Assembly (NCBI GenBank): GCA_021774055.1
Contig: JAJFJL010000173.1
Span: forward strand, 1 to 37,325
Direction: 5' to 3'
DNA from: Nitrosomonas sp.
GTDB taxonomy: Bacteria; Pseudomonadota; Gammaproteobacteria; Burkholderiales; Nitrosomonadaceae
DNA: 37,325 nucleotides
Below are positions 23,729-31,059 of this stretch, one piece after another. The notes beneath the pieces were generated by a model. The model saw only the letters and a program-made list of their open reading frames with translations. It ran no database searches and had not been told where the DNA came from. Position numbers and translations under genes: made by a program. The stretch's first letter is position 1; each line of letters starts with the position of its first letter.

Positions 23729-24624
23729 ATGAAAAAAGAAAAACATATTATAAATTTTCCGGAGTGGTTTGATCGGGAAAAATATAAGTTCTTAGAAAGC
23801 TTTTCTTTGGTTGATTGGGCTTTAAATCTATCAATAAGAAAAACCATTATCGACGTTATTGAAGAAACAACTCCAGAATATACAAAAAAAATCTTAATGA
23901 TGATATTAAAGCTATCCAAGATTTCGGTGTTCTTAAACGTGAATACACCCATCAATTTTATGAAGAAATGAAAGACTTTTATGCAGTTCAAAAAGACAAG
24001 CCTGGTTTTGGTGTTGTTTATCCACTGCCATTGGATGATGCCGTAGAAATACATAAGAATATACAGGCGGATACAAAGCTTAGAAATAAGCTAGCAAATT
24101 TAAGCTATTATAAAATTCTTGATAAGAGCTACACTGATGGTGGATTAACAGAAAAAGAACGGGGCATATATGATTGGTGGGGAGGTGATTATTTAAATAC
24201 TGCATATGATAAACATTATGATAAAAATTATTTTTATAGATCGCATCTTGTTGTTGAGTTAAATGCAACAGATGAGATTATTCTTAAATCATTTAAAAGT
24301 TGGCTGTCCGCTAACCGAGATATAGAAAAAGAAATATCTTCGGAAAATAACGATCATCCTAAGAAACTTACGGATAACCTAAGGAAAAGGTGGATAAGTG
24401 CAGAAATTCTCCCTTATATTGATCTTGAAATATATCAGAAACTTGAAGGCGTTAAGTTTCCGTTGCATTTAATTGGCGGTGCCATTTTTTCTGATGATGT
24501 TGATTTTGATACTACTGAAGCTGTAAGAAAAACAACACGTACACTTGCATACAATGCATTAAAACAATCTGATGCTATTTTACGACATGCTTTAATTATC
24601 GCAGAGCAGAATAAAACGGCATAA
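23729..24624 (+). pseudogene. DUF6387-like gene, split by a frameshift
   Basis: Two overlapping frames together read as one island-type protein of about 298 residues that resembles DUF6387. The first frame starts at ATG 23729 (MKKEKHIINFPEWFD) and continues to about 23890. The second carries NDDIKAIQDFGVLKREYTHQ, then FYEEMKDFYAVQK, and runs to 24624 with HLVVELNATDEIILKSFKSW. The switch falls on a run of eight A (23884-23891); one extra A would restore a single frame. The family function is unknown; members are often found in integrative elements. It is either a recent pseudogene, a slippage-controlled gene, or a sequencing error in a homopolymer. Confidence 0.65.
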
Positions 24625-24760
24625 AAATTGATAAATTCTTTTCCGGTAGAATCATAAATCCAAAGAGTTCCGGCAAAGCAACTTTAAAATAACCTCCCTC
24701 GCAGTATATATTTAAAGTAACTAGACTTCATATTATCTTAACAACTCAATAGGTAACATG

Positions 24761-25003
24761 ATGTCTAGTATCAAATCTCAAGAAATCCCCGAAGCCCTAA
24801 AAAATTTCGATCAACTTCCCAATTCTGCCAGCGTTAGACAACCTGTAGTTCAAGGTTTATATGCATGTTCATCTGCTAGCATTTGGCGGGGTGTAAATGC
24901 GGGTCGGATACCTAAGCCACGAAAGTTATCACCACGTACCACTTGCTGGAATGTGGGCGAATTGCGTCAAGCATTAGCAATCACAGGAAATGGGGAGGGA
25001 TAA
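24761..25003 (+). CDS. AlpA-like DNA-binding regulator
   Basis: This 80-residue protein carries a helix-turn-helix of the AlpA/excisionase type: VVQGLYACSSASIWRGVNAG with RIPKPRKLSPRTTCWNVGEL, where the R-x-P-K-P and W-x-V-x-E-L parts are hallmarks. AlpA-like proteins in P4-type islands activate integrase expression or act as excisionase. Two ATGs stand in tandem (24758 and 24761); AGG at 24751 suits the second. The N-terminal 25 residues are longer than usual. The following winged-helix gene starts 2 bp later. An AT-rich gap of about 130 bp upstream probably holds its promoter. Confidence 0.8.
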   Translation: MSSIKSQEIPEALKNFDQLPNSASVRQPVVQGLYACSSASIWRGVNAGRIPKPRKLSPRTTCWNVGELRQALAITGNGEG

Positions 25004-25005
25004 AA

Positions 25006-25302
25006 ATGACAAAAAAAATACTATCTCATAAAGAAGCGGCACTTAAAGAAATCAACCGAAAGTTTGGCGGTAATTCAGTCAAAGAACAAGAAATTAAATA
25101 TTTACAGGCTCTAAAAAAATTCAGCGTTAATACCTTTGAAGCAAGCCGTTATTTGAGCATTTACGATCCTCGTGCGCGGATTTGTGGACTTCGCGCGAAA
25201 GGTTACAACATTAAAACTATCTGGGAAACCATAGAAGCAGAAAATGGCGTGAAGCATCGCATTGGTTGTTATATTTTATCGAGTGGCGAAAGCCATGAAT
25301 AA
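25006..25302 (+). CDS. Winged-helix DNA-binding protein (HTH_39-like)
   Basis: The gene encodes 98 residues. The N-terminal half is basic. The C-terminal half reads as a winged helix: YLQALKKFSVNTFEASRYLS, then DPRARICGLRAKGYNIKTIW and a beta-hairpin wing (HRIGCYIL). This pattern is common in small regulators of prophages and islands that are encoded next to replication or mobilisation genes. GGGGAGGG gives a strong RBS before ATG 25006, overlapping the end of the AlpA-like gene, so the two are coupled. It overlaps the next small gene by 8 bp. Confidence 0.72.
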   Translation: MTKKILSHKEAALKEINRKFGGNSVKEQEIKYLQALKKFSVNTFEASRYLSIYDPRARICGLRAKGYNIKTIWETIEAENGVKHRIGCYILSSGESHE

Positions 25303-25438
25303 TGAAACTTGGCTGGAACGCCTAGAAATGCTGCTAGTGCGTTTCTCTCACCTTGGTATTGGTGCTGATGTGACCTCACTCAGTTTGATTGAGTTATGGG
25401 CACTCTATTTGTACCTTTCTCGGTTGGCGGATGGTTAA
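25295..25438 (+). CDS. Small hypothetical protein (47 residues)
   Basis: This short frame starts inside the end of the winged-helix gene and stops 3 bp before the relaxase gene. The product begins MNNETWLERLEMLLVRFSHL and goes on with SLIELWALYLYLSRLADG; it is mostly amphipathic helix. The tight packing on both sides supports translation as part of the operon. I do not recognise a family with certainty. A role as a partner of the relaxase is possible, from position only. Confidence 0.55.
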   Translation: MNNETWLERLEMLLVRFSHLGIGADVTSLSLIELWALYLYLSRLADG

Positions 25439-25441
25439 GCA

Positions 25442-26215
25442 ATGGCAGCAAGCCATTTATTAAGACTGGGCAAAGTAAAGGGTGGAAATGGTGTTCTAAG
25501 TGCATTAAAACACAATAAGCGCACATTACAGGCCGGGCGTGGTGCCGGTGCAAATATTGATCCGCTAAGAACATCATTCAACTATGCCTTAACTGGTTCT
25601 GATAATGCTGAACAGATTGACCGCCGCGCTAAGGTGTTAATGGTTCAGGCTGGCATCGACAAACCCCGAAAAAACGGGGTGATGGCCTTGGAGATTATTT
25701 TCAGCCTACCGATTGATCGACACCAGCAAGACACCCAACCATTTTTTAAAGATTGCTTACTATGGGTCAAGAAAAATATTCCAGGTGCGTTACTGTCATT
25801 TGATGTTCATCTGGATGAAAGCGCACCTCATGCCCACGCTTTGATTTTGCCTTTAGTGAATAATAAAATGAAGGGTCATGAAATTATGGGCGGCAAGGAA
25901 AATCTAATGCGGCTTATTAACCTATTTCATTCTGAAGTTGCCCGGCATTATGGCCTAAGCAGAAACGAAACCAAAAGGTTCACTAACCAGGATAAAGTGG
26001 ATGTTGTAAAACAAGTTTTACATTCACTGGTTGACGATCCTGTTATGAAATCAATGATATGGTCTTCTGTGCGTGATGATATCCAGAAAGACCCGTTACC
26101 CTACGCCCAATTGCTAGGGATTGAATATAAACCGCAACCCGCAAGCTATAACGGCAAATTATTTGTGCAGATCATGACTTCAAAAGGTAAAGGAAAAGAC
26201 ATAAACACTATATAG
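25442..26215 (+). CDS. MobV/Pre-type relaxase-like mobilisation protein
   Basis: The 257-residue protein has the MobV-type motifs in order: HNKR (about 24-27), FNYAL (46-50) and HLDESAPHAHALILPL (123-138), the His-x-Asp-Glu...Pro-His-x-His metal site. MobV relaxases nick oriT and stay bound to the strand for transfer by a helper conjugation system. It is short compared with plasmid Mob proteins, ending soon after the catalytic domain. No type IV secretion genes are present, so island A would be mobilisable at best, not self-transmissible. Whether the site is active is not known. Confidence 0.82.
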   Translation: MAASHLLRLGKVKGGNGVLSALKHNKRTLQAGRGAGANIDPLRTSFNYALTGSDNAEQIDRRAKVLMVQAGIDKPRKNGVMALEIIFSLPIDRHQQDTQPFFKDCLLWVKKNIPGALLSFDVHLDESAPHAHALILPLVNNKMKGHEIMGGKENLMRLINLFHSEVARHYGLSRNETKRFTNQDKVDVVKQVLHSLVDDPVMKSMIWSSVRDDIQKDPLPYAQLLGIEYKPQPASYNGKLFVQIMTSKGKGKDINTI

Positions 26216-26240
26216 CGTTTTCACCCCTAAAAAAACAATT

Positions 26241-26259
26241 CGCTATCCTGTGTATAGCG
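26241..26259. repeat. Hairpin between the relaxase gene and the next gene
   Basis: CGCTAT and ATAGCG form a perfect 6-bp inverted repeat around a 7-base loop (CCTGTGT). A TATAGCG also stands at the relaxase stop. It could be a regulatory site or part of an oriT; there is no T-run for a terminator. Confidence 0.4.
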
Positions 26260-26292
26260 TTTCATTCTCAAATCACTTTCATGAGGGCAAAT

Positions 26293-26970
26293 ATGGCCAC
26301 CAAGAAGAAAGCCAAAACACCAACAAAACCTGACCCGAGCACACTCAATGTGACAGAAGAAAAAGGCAAGACTAAAGAGCGTAAACTTGCTGAAGTGCAG
26401 TTGTCGCCCACCATACCTAATACGATTACAGCGCAGTCATTTCTTAAGTCATTTGCGGGTGAAGTCGATTTGACGGAAGCAGTCACGGTTATGAATGAAA
26501 AATCAGATAAGATTATTGCAGGTGATCTTGATGAACTTGAATCAACATTGACCGCACAAGCCGTTTCATTAAATGCCATCTTTAGTACTCTGGCAAACCG
26601 ATCAGCAAATAATATGGGGCACGATCTAAAAACAGTTGAGATTTATATGCGCCTGGCATTAAAAGCACAAGCCCAGTGTGCCCGTACCATTGAAGTATTA
26701 TCAATCCTCAAAAACCCGCCTGTGATATTTGCCAAACAAGCCAACATTGCACACGGCCACCAGCAAGTGAACAATGGTAATCAATCTACGCGCACAGGAG
26801 AAATATTAAATTCTTCAAACGAACTATTAAACAAGGATAGCAATGCGACACTGGACACCAGAGGAACGTCAGAGGCAAGCAGCGTTAATCAGGATATGGC
26901 AACCGTGGAAGCACTCAACAGGGGCAAAGACAGCGGCAGGCAAGGCAAGATCAAGCCGGAACGCTTATAA
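26293..26970 (+). CDS. Island hypothetical protein with Lys-rich N-terminus
   Basis: The protein has 225 residues. A basic start (MATKKKAKTPTKP) is followed by a conserved helical core: ITAQSFLKSFAGEVDLTEAV, then LDELESTLTAQAVSLNAIFS, IYMRLALKAQAQCARTIEVL, and PPVIFAKQANIAHGHQQVNN. I have seen this core as a recurrent hypothetical protein in proteobacterial integrative elements; the function is unknown. The ATG at 26293 follows GAGGG and is preferred over 26281. The C-terminal 40 residues are read from DNA that also encodes the next protein in another frame. Confidence 0.75.
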   Translation: MATKKKAKTPTKPDPSTLNVTEEKGKTKERKLAEVQLSPTIPNTITAQSFLKSFAGEVDLTEAVTVMNEKSDKIIAGDLDELESTLTAQAVSLNAIFSTLANRSANNMGHDLKTVEIYMRLALKAQAQCARTIEVLSILKNPPVIFAKQANIAHGHQQVNNGNQSTRTGEILNSSNELLNKDSNATLDTRGTSEASSVNQDMATVEALNRGKDSGRQGKIKPERL

Positions 26971-27055
26971 GCATGGGTTGAGTCAGCTACAGAAGGAAAT
27001 GCGAGAATTGTTGAGACAGCATAAGCGGGTTTTAGCTAGTTTCATAAAGAATTAG
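26843..27055 (+). CDS. Small conserved island protein, overlapping the previous gene
   Basis: This 70-residue basic protein reads MRHWTPEERQRQAALIRIWQ followed by PWKHSTGAKTAAGKARSSRN and AYKHGL. The W-T-P-E-x-R...QPW...STGP/AKT..GKA pattern recurs in a family of small proteins that accompany the preceding gene in islands. It overlaps that gene by 128 bp in a different frame. AAGGA lies 5 bp before the ATG. The motif density argues that this frame is truly coded, so both frames are used. Function unknown. Confidence 0.75.
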   Translation: MRHWTPEERQRQAALIRIWQPWKHSTGAKTAAGKARSSRNAYKHGLSQLQKEMRELLRQHKRVLASFIKN

Positions 27056-27141
27056 CTAACATTTTCCGAGATATAGTTTTTTAATATGAAGAATTTTATT
27101 GCTGTCATCATGGTTCTTGATTCATGCAACAGATATCAATG

Positions 27142-27192
27142 TTTACAATATATGCGGTAAAGGTTTACAATGCAGCCATCTAATCTTTACAA
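27142..27192 (+). promoter_or_regulatory. Three TTTACAA repeats at 22-bp spacing (operator/promoter)
   Basis: TTTACAA occurs at 27142-27148, 27164-27170 and 27186-27192; the start-to-start distance is 22 bp both times, about two helical turns. Repeat 1 can serve as -35 (TTTACA) and repeat 2 as -10 (TACAAT) with an 18-bp spacer. The ATG of the HTH-HATPase-DUF4325 gene is 8 bp after the last repeat. This looks like an auto-regulated promoter. Confidence 0.7.
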
Positions 27193-27200
27193 AATAAATC

Positions 27201-28244
27201 ATGGAACTGGGTAAATTAAAACGCTCCATTGTTATACGTCGATTCCTGCTAAATTCAATCAAAGCACATAATATTCATGTAATTCATGATGCAATGGAAG
27301 CGTTTGGTGTTACAAGACAGACTGTTTATAACCATCTGATTGTCCTTGTTGAAAAAGGATATCTGGTTGCTGAAGGCAAAACACGTGCTCGGGTTTATCA
27401 TCTAGGAGCAAATAGGTCACATTCGCAAGTGTTTCGCTTAAAAGAATTGCAGGAAAGTCGTGTTTACTACCATGATTTCAATATAGTTTTTTGCGATATA
27501 CCAAAAGATCTAGAAGATATCTGTCACTATGGCTTTACTGAAATGCTCAACAATGCAATTGATCATTCTAAAGGGGAAAGTGTTGTAATAGACGTGATCA
27601 GGACATCAGAAAGTATAACAATTACGATAACTGATGATGGAGAGGGAATCTTTAATCATATTGCTCGAGTTATGCAGTTGTCAGATCCGAGAGAATCAAT
27701 CTTGGAATTAAGTAAAGGTAAGTTAACAACAGATCCAGATAATCATACTGGGCAGGGAATTTTTTTTACCTCTCGTGCCTTTGATGAGTTCAAAATACTT
27801 TCTGATGATTTATTTTTTTCGCATGATGATGGTGATCCTGTAGATTTTCTCTTGCATGGAGACAAAAGCGATCCAGGTACGACAGTAATTATGAGAATTG
27901 CAATGAATAGCAAGAAAGAACTTTCTACTGTATTTAAAGAATTTTGTGGTGATGAAAATAATGATGATTATGCTTTTAATAAAACAGTGGTGCCATTAAG
28001 ACTTGCTCTATTTGAAGGCGGGAAATTATTGTCAAGATCACAAGCTAAACGTATTTTAAATAGGGTTGAGAAATTCAAGTATGTAGTTCTTGATTTTAAA
28101 GGTATAGATTTTATTGGCCAAGCTTTTGCAGATGAGGTATTTCGAGTCTTTGCCAGAAGAAATCCACAAATTCAACTTTCACCCTTTAATATGTCTAAGG
28201 AAATTGAGAAAATGATAAGCATGATCAAAAATAATTCCGACTAA
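27201..28244 (+). CDS. HTH-HATPase-DUF4325 regulator
   Basis: The protein joins three domains in 347 residues. Residues 1-70 are a winged HTH (VIHDAMEAFGVTRQTVYNHL, then VEKGYLVAEG). Residues about 90-235 are a GHKL ATPase like that of histidine kinases, with the N-box FTEMLNNAIDHS (Glu114, Asn118), G1 box DDGEGI (145-150) and G2 box GQGIFF (184-189). Residues about 262-330 are the STAS-like DUF4325 (LLSRSQAKRIL, VVLDFKGIDFIGQAFADEVF). No phospho-acceptor His domain is present. The fold suggests an ATP-controlled DNA-binding switch; the signal is unknown. It is the last gene inside island A, and the upstream repeats suggest it controls its own promoter. Confidence 0.88.
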   Translation: MELGKLKRSIVIRRFLLNSIKAHNIHVIHDAMEAFGVTRQTVYNHLIVLVEKGYLVAEGKTRARVYHLGANRSHSQVFRLKELQESRVYYHDFNIVFCDIPKDLEDICHYGFTEMLNNAIDHSKGESVVIDVIRTSESITITITDDGEGIFNHIARVMQLSDPRESILELSKGKLTTDPDNHTGQGIFFTSRAFDEFKILSDDLFFSHDDGDPVDFLLHGDKSDPGTTVIMRIAMNSKKELSTVFKEFCGDENNDDYAFNKTVVPLRLALFEGGKLLSRSQAKRILNRVEKFKYVVLDFKGIDFIGQAFADEVFRVFARRNPQIQLSPFNMSKEIEKMISMIKNNSD

Positions 28245-28393
28245 ATTGATTGTTTTAGAAATTACGGATTTCTTACTTTTGAAATAAGAATGTTCAATCA
28301 AAAGCCCATCCATGTGGCAAGTTTCTAATGTTGGTAAATACTGAAACTCGAAGGGATGTTTTACAGATAAAATCGTTTTCAGCCTAAAAAATT

Positions 28394-28419
28394 GACGGTA
28401 CTTATGACGGTACTTTTTG
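28394..28419 (+). repeat. Right-end arm-type sites of island A
   Basis: GACGGTA occurs at 28394-28400 and 28406-28412, followed by CTTTTTG. It is the same pair, with the same spacing and near-identical surroundings, as 22374-22399 at the int end. Confidence 0.65.
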
Positions 28420-28466
28420 TCTGGTGAAATATATAACCGTTATAAACAAAGGGATTGAAGGCTTAA

Positions 28467-28482
28467 TTCGATTCTTGGTGTC
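28467..28482 (+). repeat. attR core: right direct repeat of island A
   Basis: The 16 bases TTCGATTCTTGGTGTC are identical to the tRNA-Thr 3' part. CAATAAAAC follows, as the chromosomal sequence after an att would. Compared with the tRNA, CGGCA of the acceptor is missing here, so this end is not a functional tRNA part. Confidence 0.78.
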
Positions 28483-28626
28483 CAATAAAACAAAGACTTG
28501 CAAATTAATTAAGAAATATAATTTGTCCATGTAGACGCTATGTAGACAGTAGATGGATAAGTGATAATAAAGATTAATTTCTGGTTTACTTGCATTTTAA
28601 ATATAGAAACTACACGTTAACATGAA

Positions 28627-28671
28627 CTGTTAATCCGCAGGTCCCAGGTTCGAGCCCTGGTCAGGGAGCCA
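28627..28671 (+). pseudogene. tRNA-Asn 3' fragment, copy A (att-like)
   Basis: The segment starts in an anticodon loop CTGTTAA (GTT), continues with TCCGC, and has a full T-arm CCAGG-TTCGAGC-CCTGG and acceptor end ending GGAGCCA. There is no 5' half upstream, so it is a 3' remnant of tRNA-Asn(GUU). A second copy lies at 31886-31930. Such fragments usually mark att sites of tRNA-integrating elements. Confidence 0.8.
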
Positions 28672-28678
28672 AGAATTT

Positions 28679-28707
28679 AAAGGCTTGCAGCGATGCAAGC
28701 CTTTTTT
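28679..28707 (+). terminator. Terminator after the tRNA-Asn fragment, copy A
   Basis: AAAGGCTTGCA and TGCAAGCCTTT form a perfect 11-bp stem with a GCGA loop and run into six T. It is repeated with one change after copy B. It was presumably the terminator of the parent tRNA gene. Between this terminator and the next gene (28708-29054) I see no RNA gene; a weak promoter (TTGTTA 28969-28974, TACTAT 28991-28996) may serve the cassette. Confidence 0.85.
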
Positions 28708-29054
28708 ATTTTCGGGCTTAGTAGACCGGCGGTATAATAAAAAACTAGGTTTTTTCCAAAAAATGAATCGTTTTTCAAATTTAGATTGAAATGGTTTTAT
28801 TAATCTAACCAGCAAACTAGAAAATATTCGGGAACAAGGACAGTATCAGACATTGCAATTTGTAGACTATACGCACGATGCAATGACATACATCGTCGAA
28901 CATTGACAAATATGATGTGATGCGCAGCTAGGTCGTTGTCGTATTATTTAATACTGTATAGCTTAATGTTGTTAGAATAGCGTCTAGTTGTACTATGTCA
29001 CAACAAACAATATTTGATTCTCACTTTATTCTGTTTGAAGTTATTGGAGCTTTC

Positions 29055-29855
29055 ATGGAAAAATCAAAGCTGACGGATACTATAATTATAAACAAAGCTG
29101 CACTCAAAGTGAGCTTAAATAACTATACAAACAGGTTGACCGCAAAGAAAGGATGGCGGTGGCCACTTGGTTTATTCTTACCTCTACTTGTCAGTTTATA
29201 CACTGCAGACTTTAAACCTTTATTTAGTATGGAAGCAGATTTCATGAGAGGAGTCATATCGACATTTACTATAATCGCTTTTGTTCTTCTTATTTACGCT
29301 TTAATTAAAGTTTTATTTAACCTCAATGCTGAAGATAAATTCTATAAGGAAATTTCAGAAGCAAATAAAAATGTTCCTGACTTTACTGCGGTTTATATTA
29401 TAAAAAGAACAAAGGATAACGTATTAAGACTACTTGTTGAAAAAAATAAAACTTGGGGCTGCTATTTTCTCCCTTGGACGCATTACAATCCTGATTCTCC
29501 TATTCAAAACCAGAGTGATGAACTTAGAGTAGCCGTTGCTAGTTTCTTGGGTGTGCATTTTGATTCAGTCAAAATCGACCATTTTATTGGTTATCAACTT
29601 GCATCTGAGAAAGTATCAGAAAAAGAAGGGATGAAAAAAGAGTTTAAAATAGAGTTTATCTATCTTTATTTGAGTTGTGGAATTTATTCTGATGATGCTC
29701 ATGAATATACAGTTGGTGGACGAGAGCTTACTTGGATGTCATTACCTGAGTTGGAGAGTGACGAAAATACAAGAATTAAAAATGGAGATGTAATTTCCCA
29801 TTTGGAAAGACACTCTAGAATTCTTATAAACAAACCATCCGACTCCATAAAATGA
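29055..29855 (+). CDS. Two-TM protein with degenerate NUDIX-like domain
   Basis: The protein has 266 residues. Two membrane helices lie at about 35-52 (WPLGLFLPLLVSLYTADFK) and 67-89. They are followed by a soluble domain (about 108-260) with a NUDIX-like order: FTAVYIIKRTKDNVLRLLVE, then FLPWTHYNP, DELRVAVASFLGV, IEFIYLYLSC and WMSLPEL. The Nudix box position (DELRVAVASFLGV) lacks the catalytic Glu residues, so it may only bind a nucleotide. The layout recalls the SMODS-associated 2TM-NUDIX proteins described as effectors in nucleotide-signalling defence; that link is by eye. GGAG at 29045-29048 fits ATG 29055 better than the in-frame ATG 28995. It overlaps the radical SAM gene by ATGA, so the two are coupled. 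Confidence 0.68.
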   Translation: MEKSKLTDTIIINKAALKVSLNNYTNRLTAKKGWRWPLGLFLPLLVSLYTADFKPLFSMEADFMRGVISTFTIIAFVLLIYALIKVLFNLNAEDKFYKEISEANKNVPDFTAVYIIKRTKDNVLRLLVEKNKTWGCYFLPWTHYNPDSPIQNQSDELRVAVASFLGVHFDSVKIDHFIGYQLASEKVSEKEGMKKEFKIEFIYLYLSCGIYSDDAHEYTVGGRELTWMSLPELESDENTRIKNGDVISHLERHSRILINKPSDSIK

Positions 29856-31027
29856 AAAACAAATATCAATATGACCTAGATACAGTTTATGACTTTATTT
29901 GGAATATTACACTGGTATGTCCATGGAATTGTGAATTCTGTTGTACTGATGCTGTTCATGTCACGAAAGTTAATGGCAAGAGTGTTATTTATGAAAAAGG
30001 TCTCACCGATATAATAGAAATTGAAAATACTTCTAATTATGAAGAAAACTTTATGTTCCAAAAGATTTTATCGGATGGACTAAAAATTACTAAATATGAT
30101 TTGGCTTTAATTGATAGGCAAAAACGTAATGTTGAAATTTTATATGACGAGAAACTAACACTATTAGATAATCTAGGTAAGACTAAGGTTTGTATTGATT
30201 TTGCCGGTGGGGATCCTTTATCTTGCTATGAAAATTTCTTGATAATAAAAGCCGCATCTGAGAAATTTGGGAAGGAAAGTGTTTCAATAACATCTACAGG
30301 TTTCTCTATAAGCCGTTATGGTGTTGAAACGGTTGCTAATATAATTGGTGAGTTTGAATTTACGTTTGATGAAAACAGCCACAAGCCTCCTACCCATAGG
30401 CCAGATGGATACAACGTATCCAATCTTAAGTTTGCAAAAATGTTTGCGCAGCACGGAGTAAAAACAAAAGCACAGTTGCCTATACATGAAGGAAATATTT
30501 CTGCTAATGTTATTGAGAGTATTTATTTAAGCTTGGCTGAAGCGAATATCGACGAGCTTTTGCTAATGAGAACTTTTCCAGTAGGTAGAGGAATGGCTTT
30601 CATATTGCAGCATGGTATGTATATTCAAGATGACTATAGGAAAGTCATTGAGATATATAGATCGCTAGAAAATAAACGTGGTGGTCCTCGTGTTAGATTG
30701 CAGTGCGCACTTAAGCATCTTGAGAATACTAATTTCGAGAAAAACCCGTGTGATTTGATGAGGGAATCTTACGGGATCAATGCAAAAGGAAATTTATTGT
30801 TGAGTGCATGGGCTACAGATTCACAAGGTGACCCACTCAGCGATGATTTTGTTTTAGGTAATTTACATCAAATGTCATTTAAAGAGATATTAGGCACACA
30901 AAAAGCAAAAAGATACTTTGCCAAACTTGATGATAACTTCGGACATTGTAAAATATTTGCGTACATCATGTCTGCAACGGGAACTGAAAAGGATATTTTT
31001 GAAAAAAATGATCCTTTGTATAAGTAA
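29852..31027 (+). CDS. Radical SAM enzyme of unknown substrate
   Basis: The 391-residue protein has the radical SAM cluster motif CPWNCEFC (Cys23, Cys27, Cys30) right after a strand (FIWNITLV). A GGDPL motif at 119-123 is equivalent to the GGE that binds SAM. An insertion of about 75 residues separates the two. The C-terminal part has a SPASM-like layout (INAKGNLLLSAW, then FVLGNLHQMSFKEILGTQ), with scattered Cys (LQC, NPC, GHC) rather than a complete set, so auxiliary cluster binding is uncertain. The substrate is unknown: peptide or nucleotide are both possible. Translational coupling to the 2TM-NUDIX-like gene and closeness to the CYTH gene suggest a joint pathway. Confidence 0.85.
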   Translation: MKNKYQYDLDTVYDFIWNITLVCPWNCEFCCTDAVHVTKVNGKSVIYEKGLTDIIEIENTSNYEENFMFQKILSDGLKITKYDLALIDRQKRNVEILYDEKLTLLDNLGKTKVCIDFAGGDPLSCYENFLIIKAASEKFGKESVSITSTGFSISRYGVETVANIIGEFEFTFDENSHKPPTHRPDGYNVSNLKFAKMFAQHGVKTKAQLPIHEGNISANVIESIYLSLAEANIDELLLMRTFPVGRGMAFILQHGMYIQDDYRKVIEIYRSLENKRGGPRVRLQCALKHLENTNFEKNPCDLMRESYGINAKGNLLLSAWATDSQGDPLSDDFVLGNLHQMSFKEILGTQKAKRYFAKLDDNFGHCKIFAYIMSATGTEKDIFEKNDPLYK

Positions 31028-31059
31028 TTAATTTAGCTTTTATTAAAGTAAAATGATTT

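Noticed and set aside
28630-28815. Minus-strand frame of 61 codons ending in DQGSNLGPAD
   Set aside because: It is the antisense of the tRNA-Asn T-arm and the following terminator, a well-known false gene type.
28800-28906. Short coding-like stretch ending QTLQFVDYTHDAMTYIVEH before a TGA
   Set aside because: It may be the 3' remnant of a lost gene, but there is no start, no RBS and no recognisable family, so it is not annotated.
29852-31027. Prokaryotic viperin
   Set aside because: The Cys motif is the general radical SAM one, and other viperin signatures are not evident; the large insertion and SPASM-like end argue against it.
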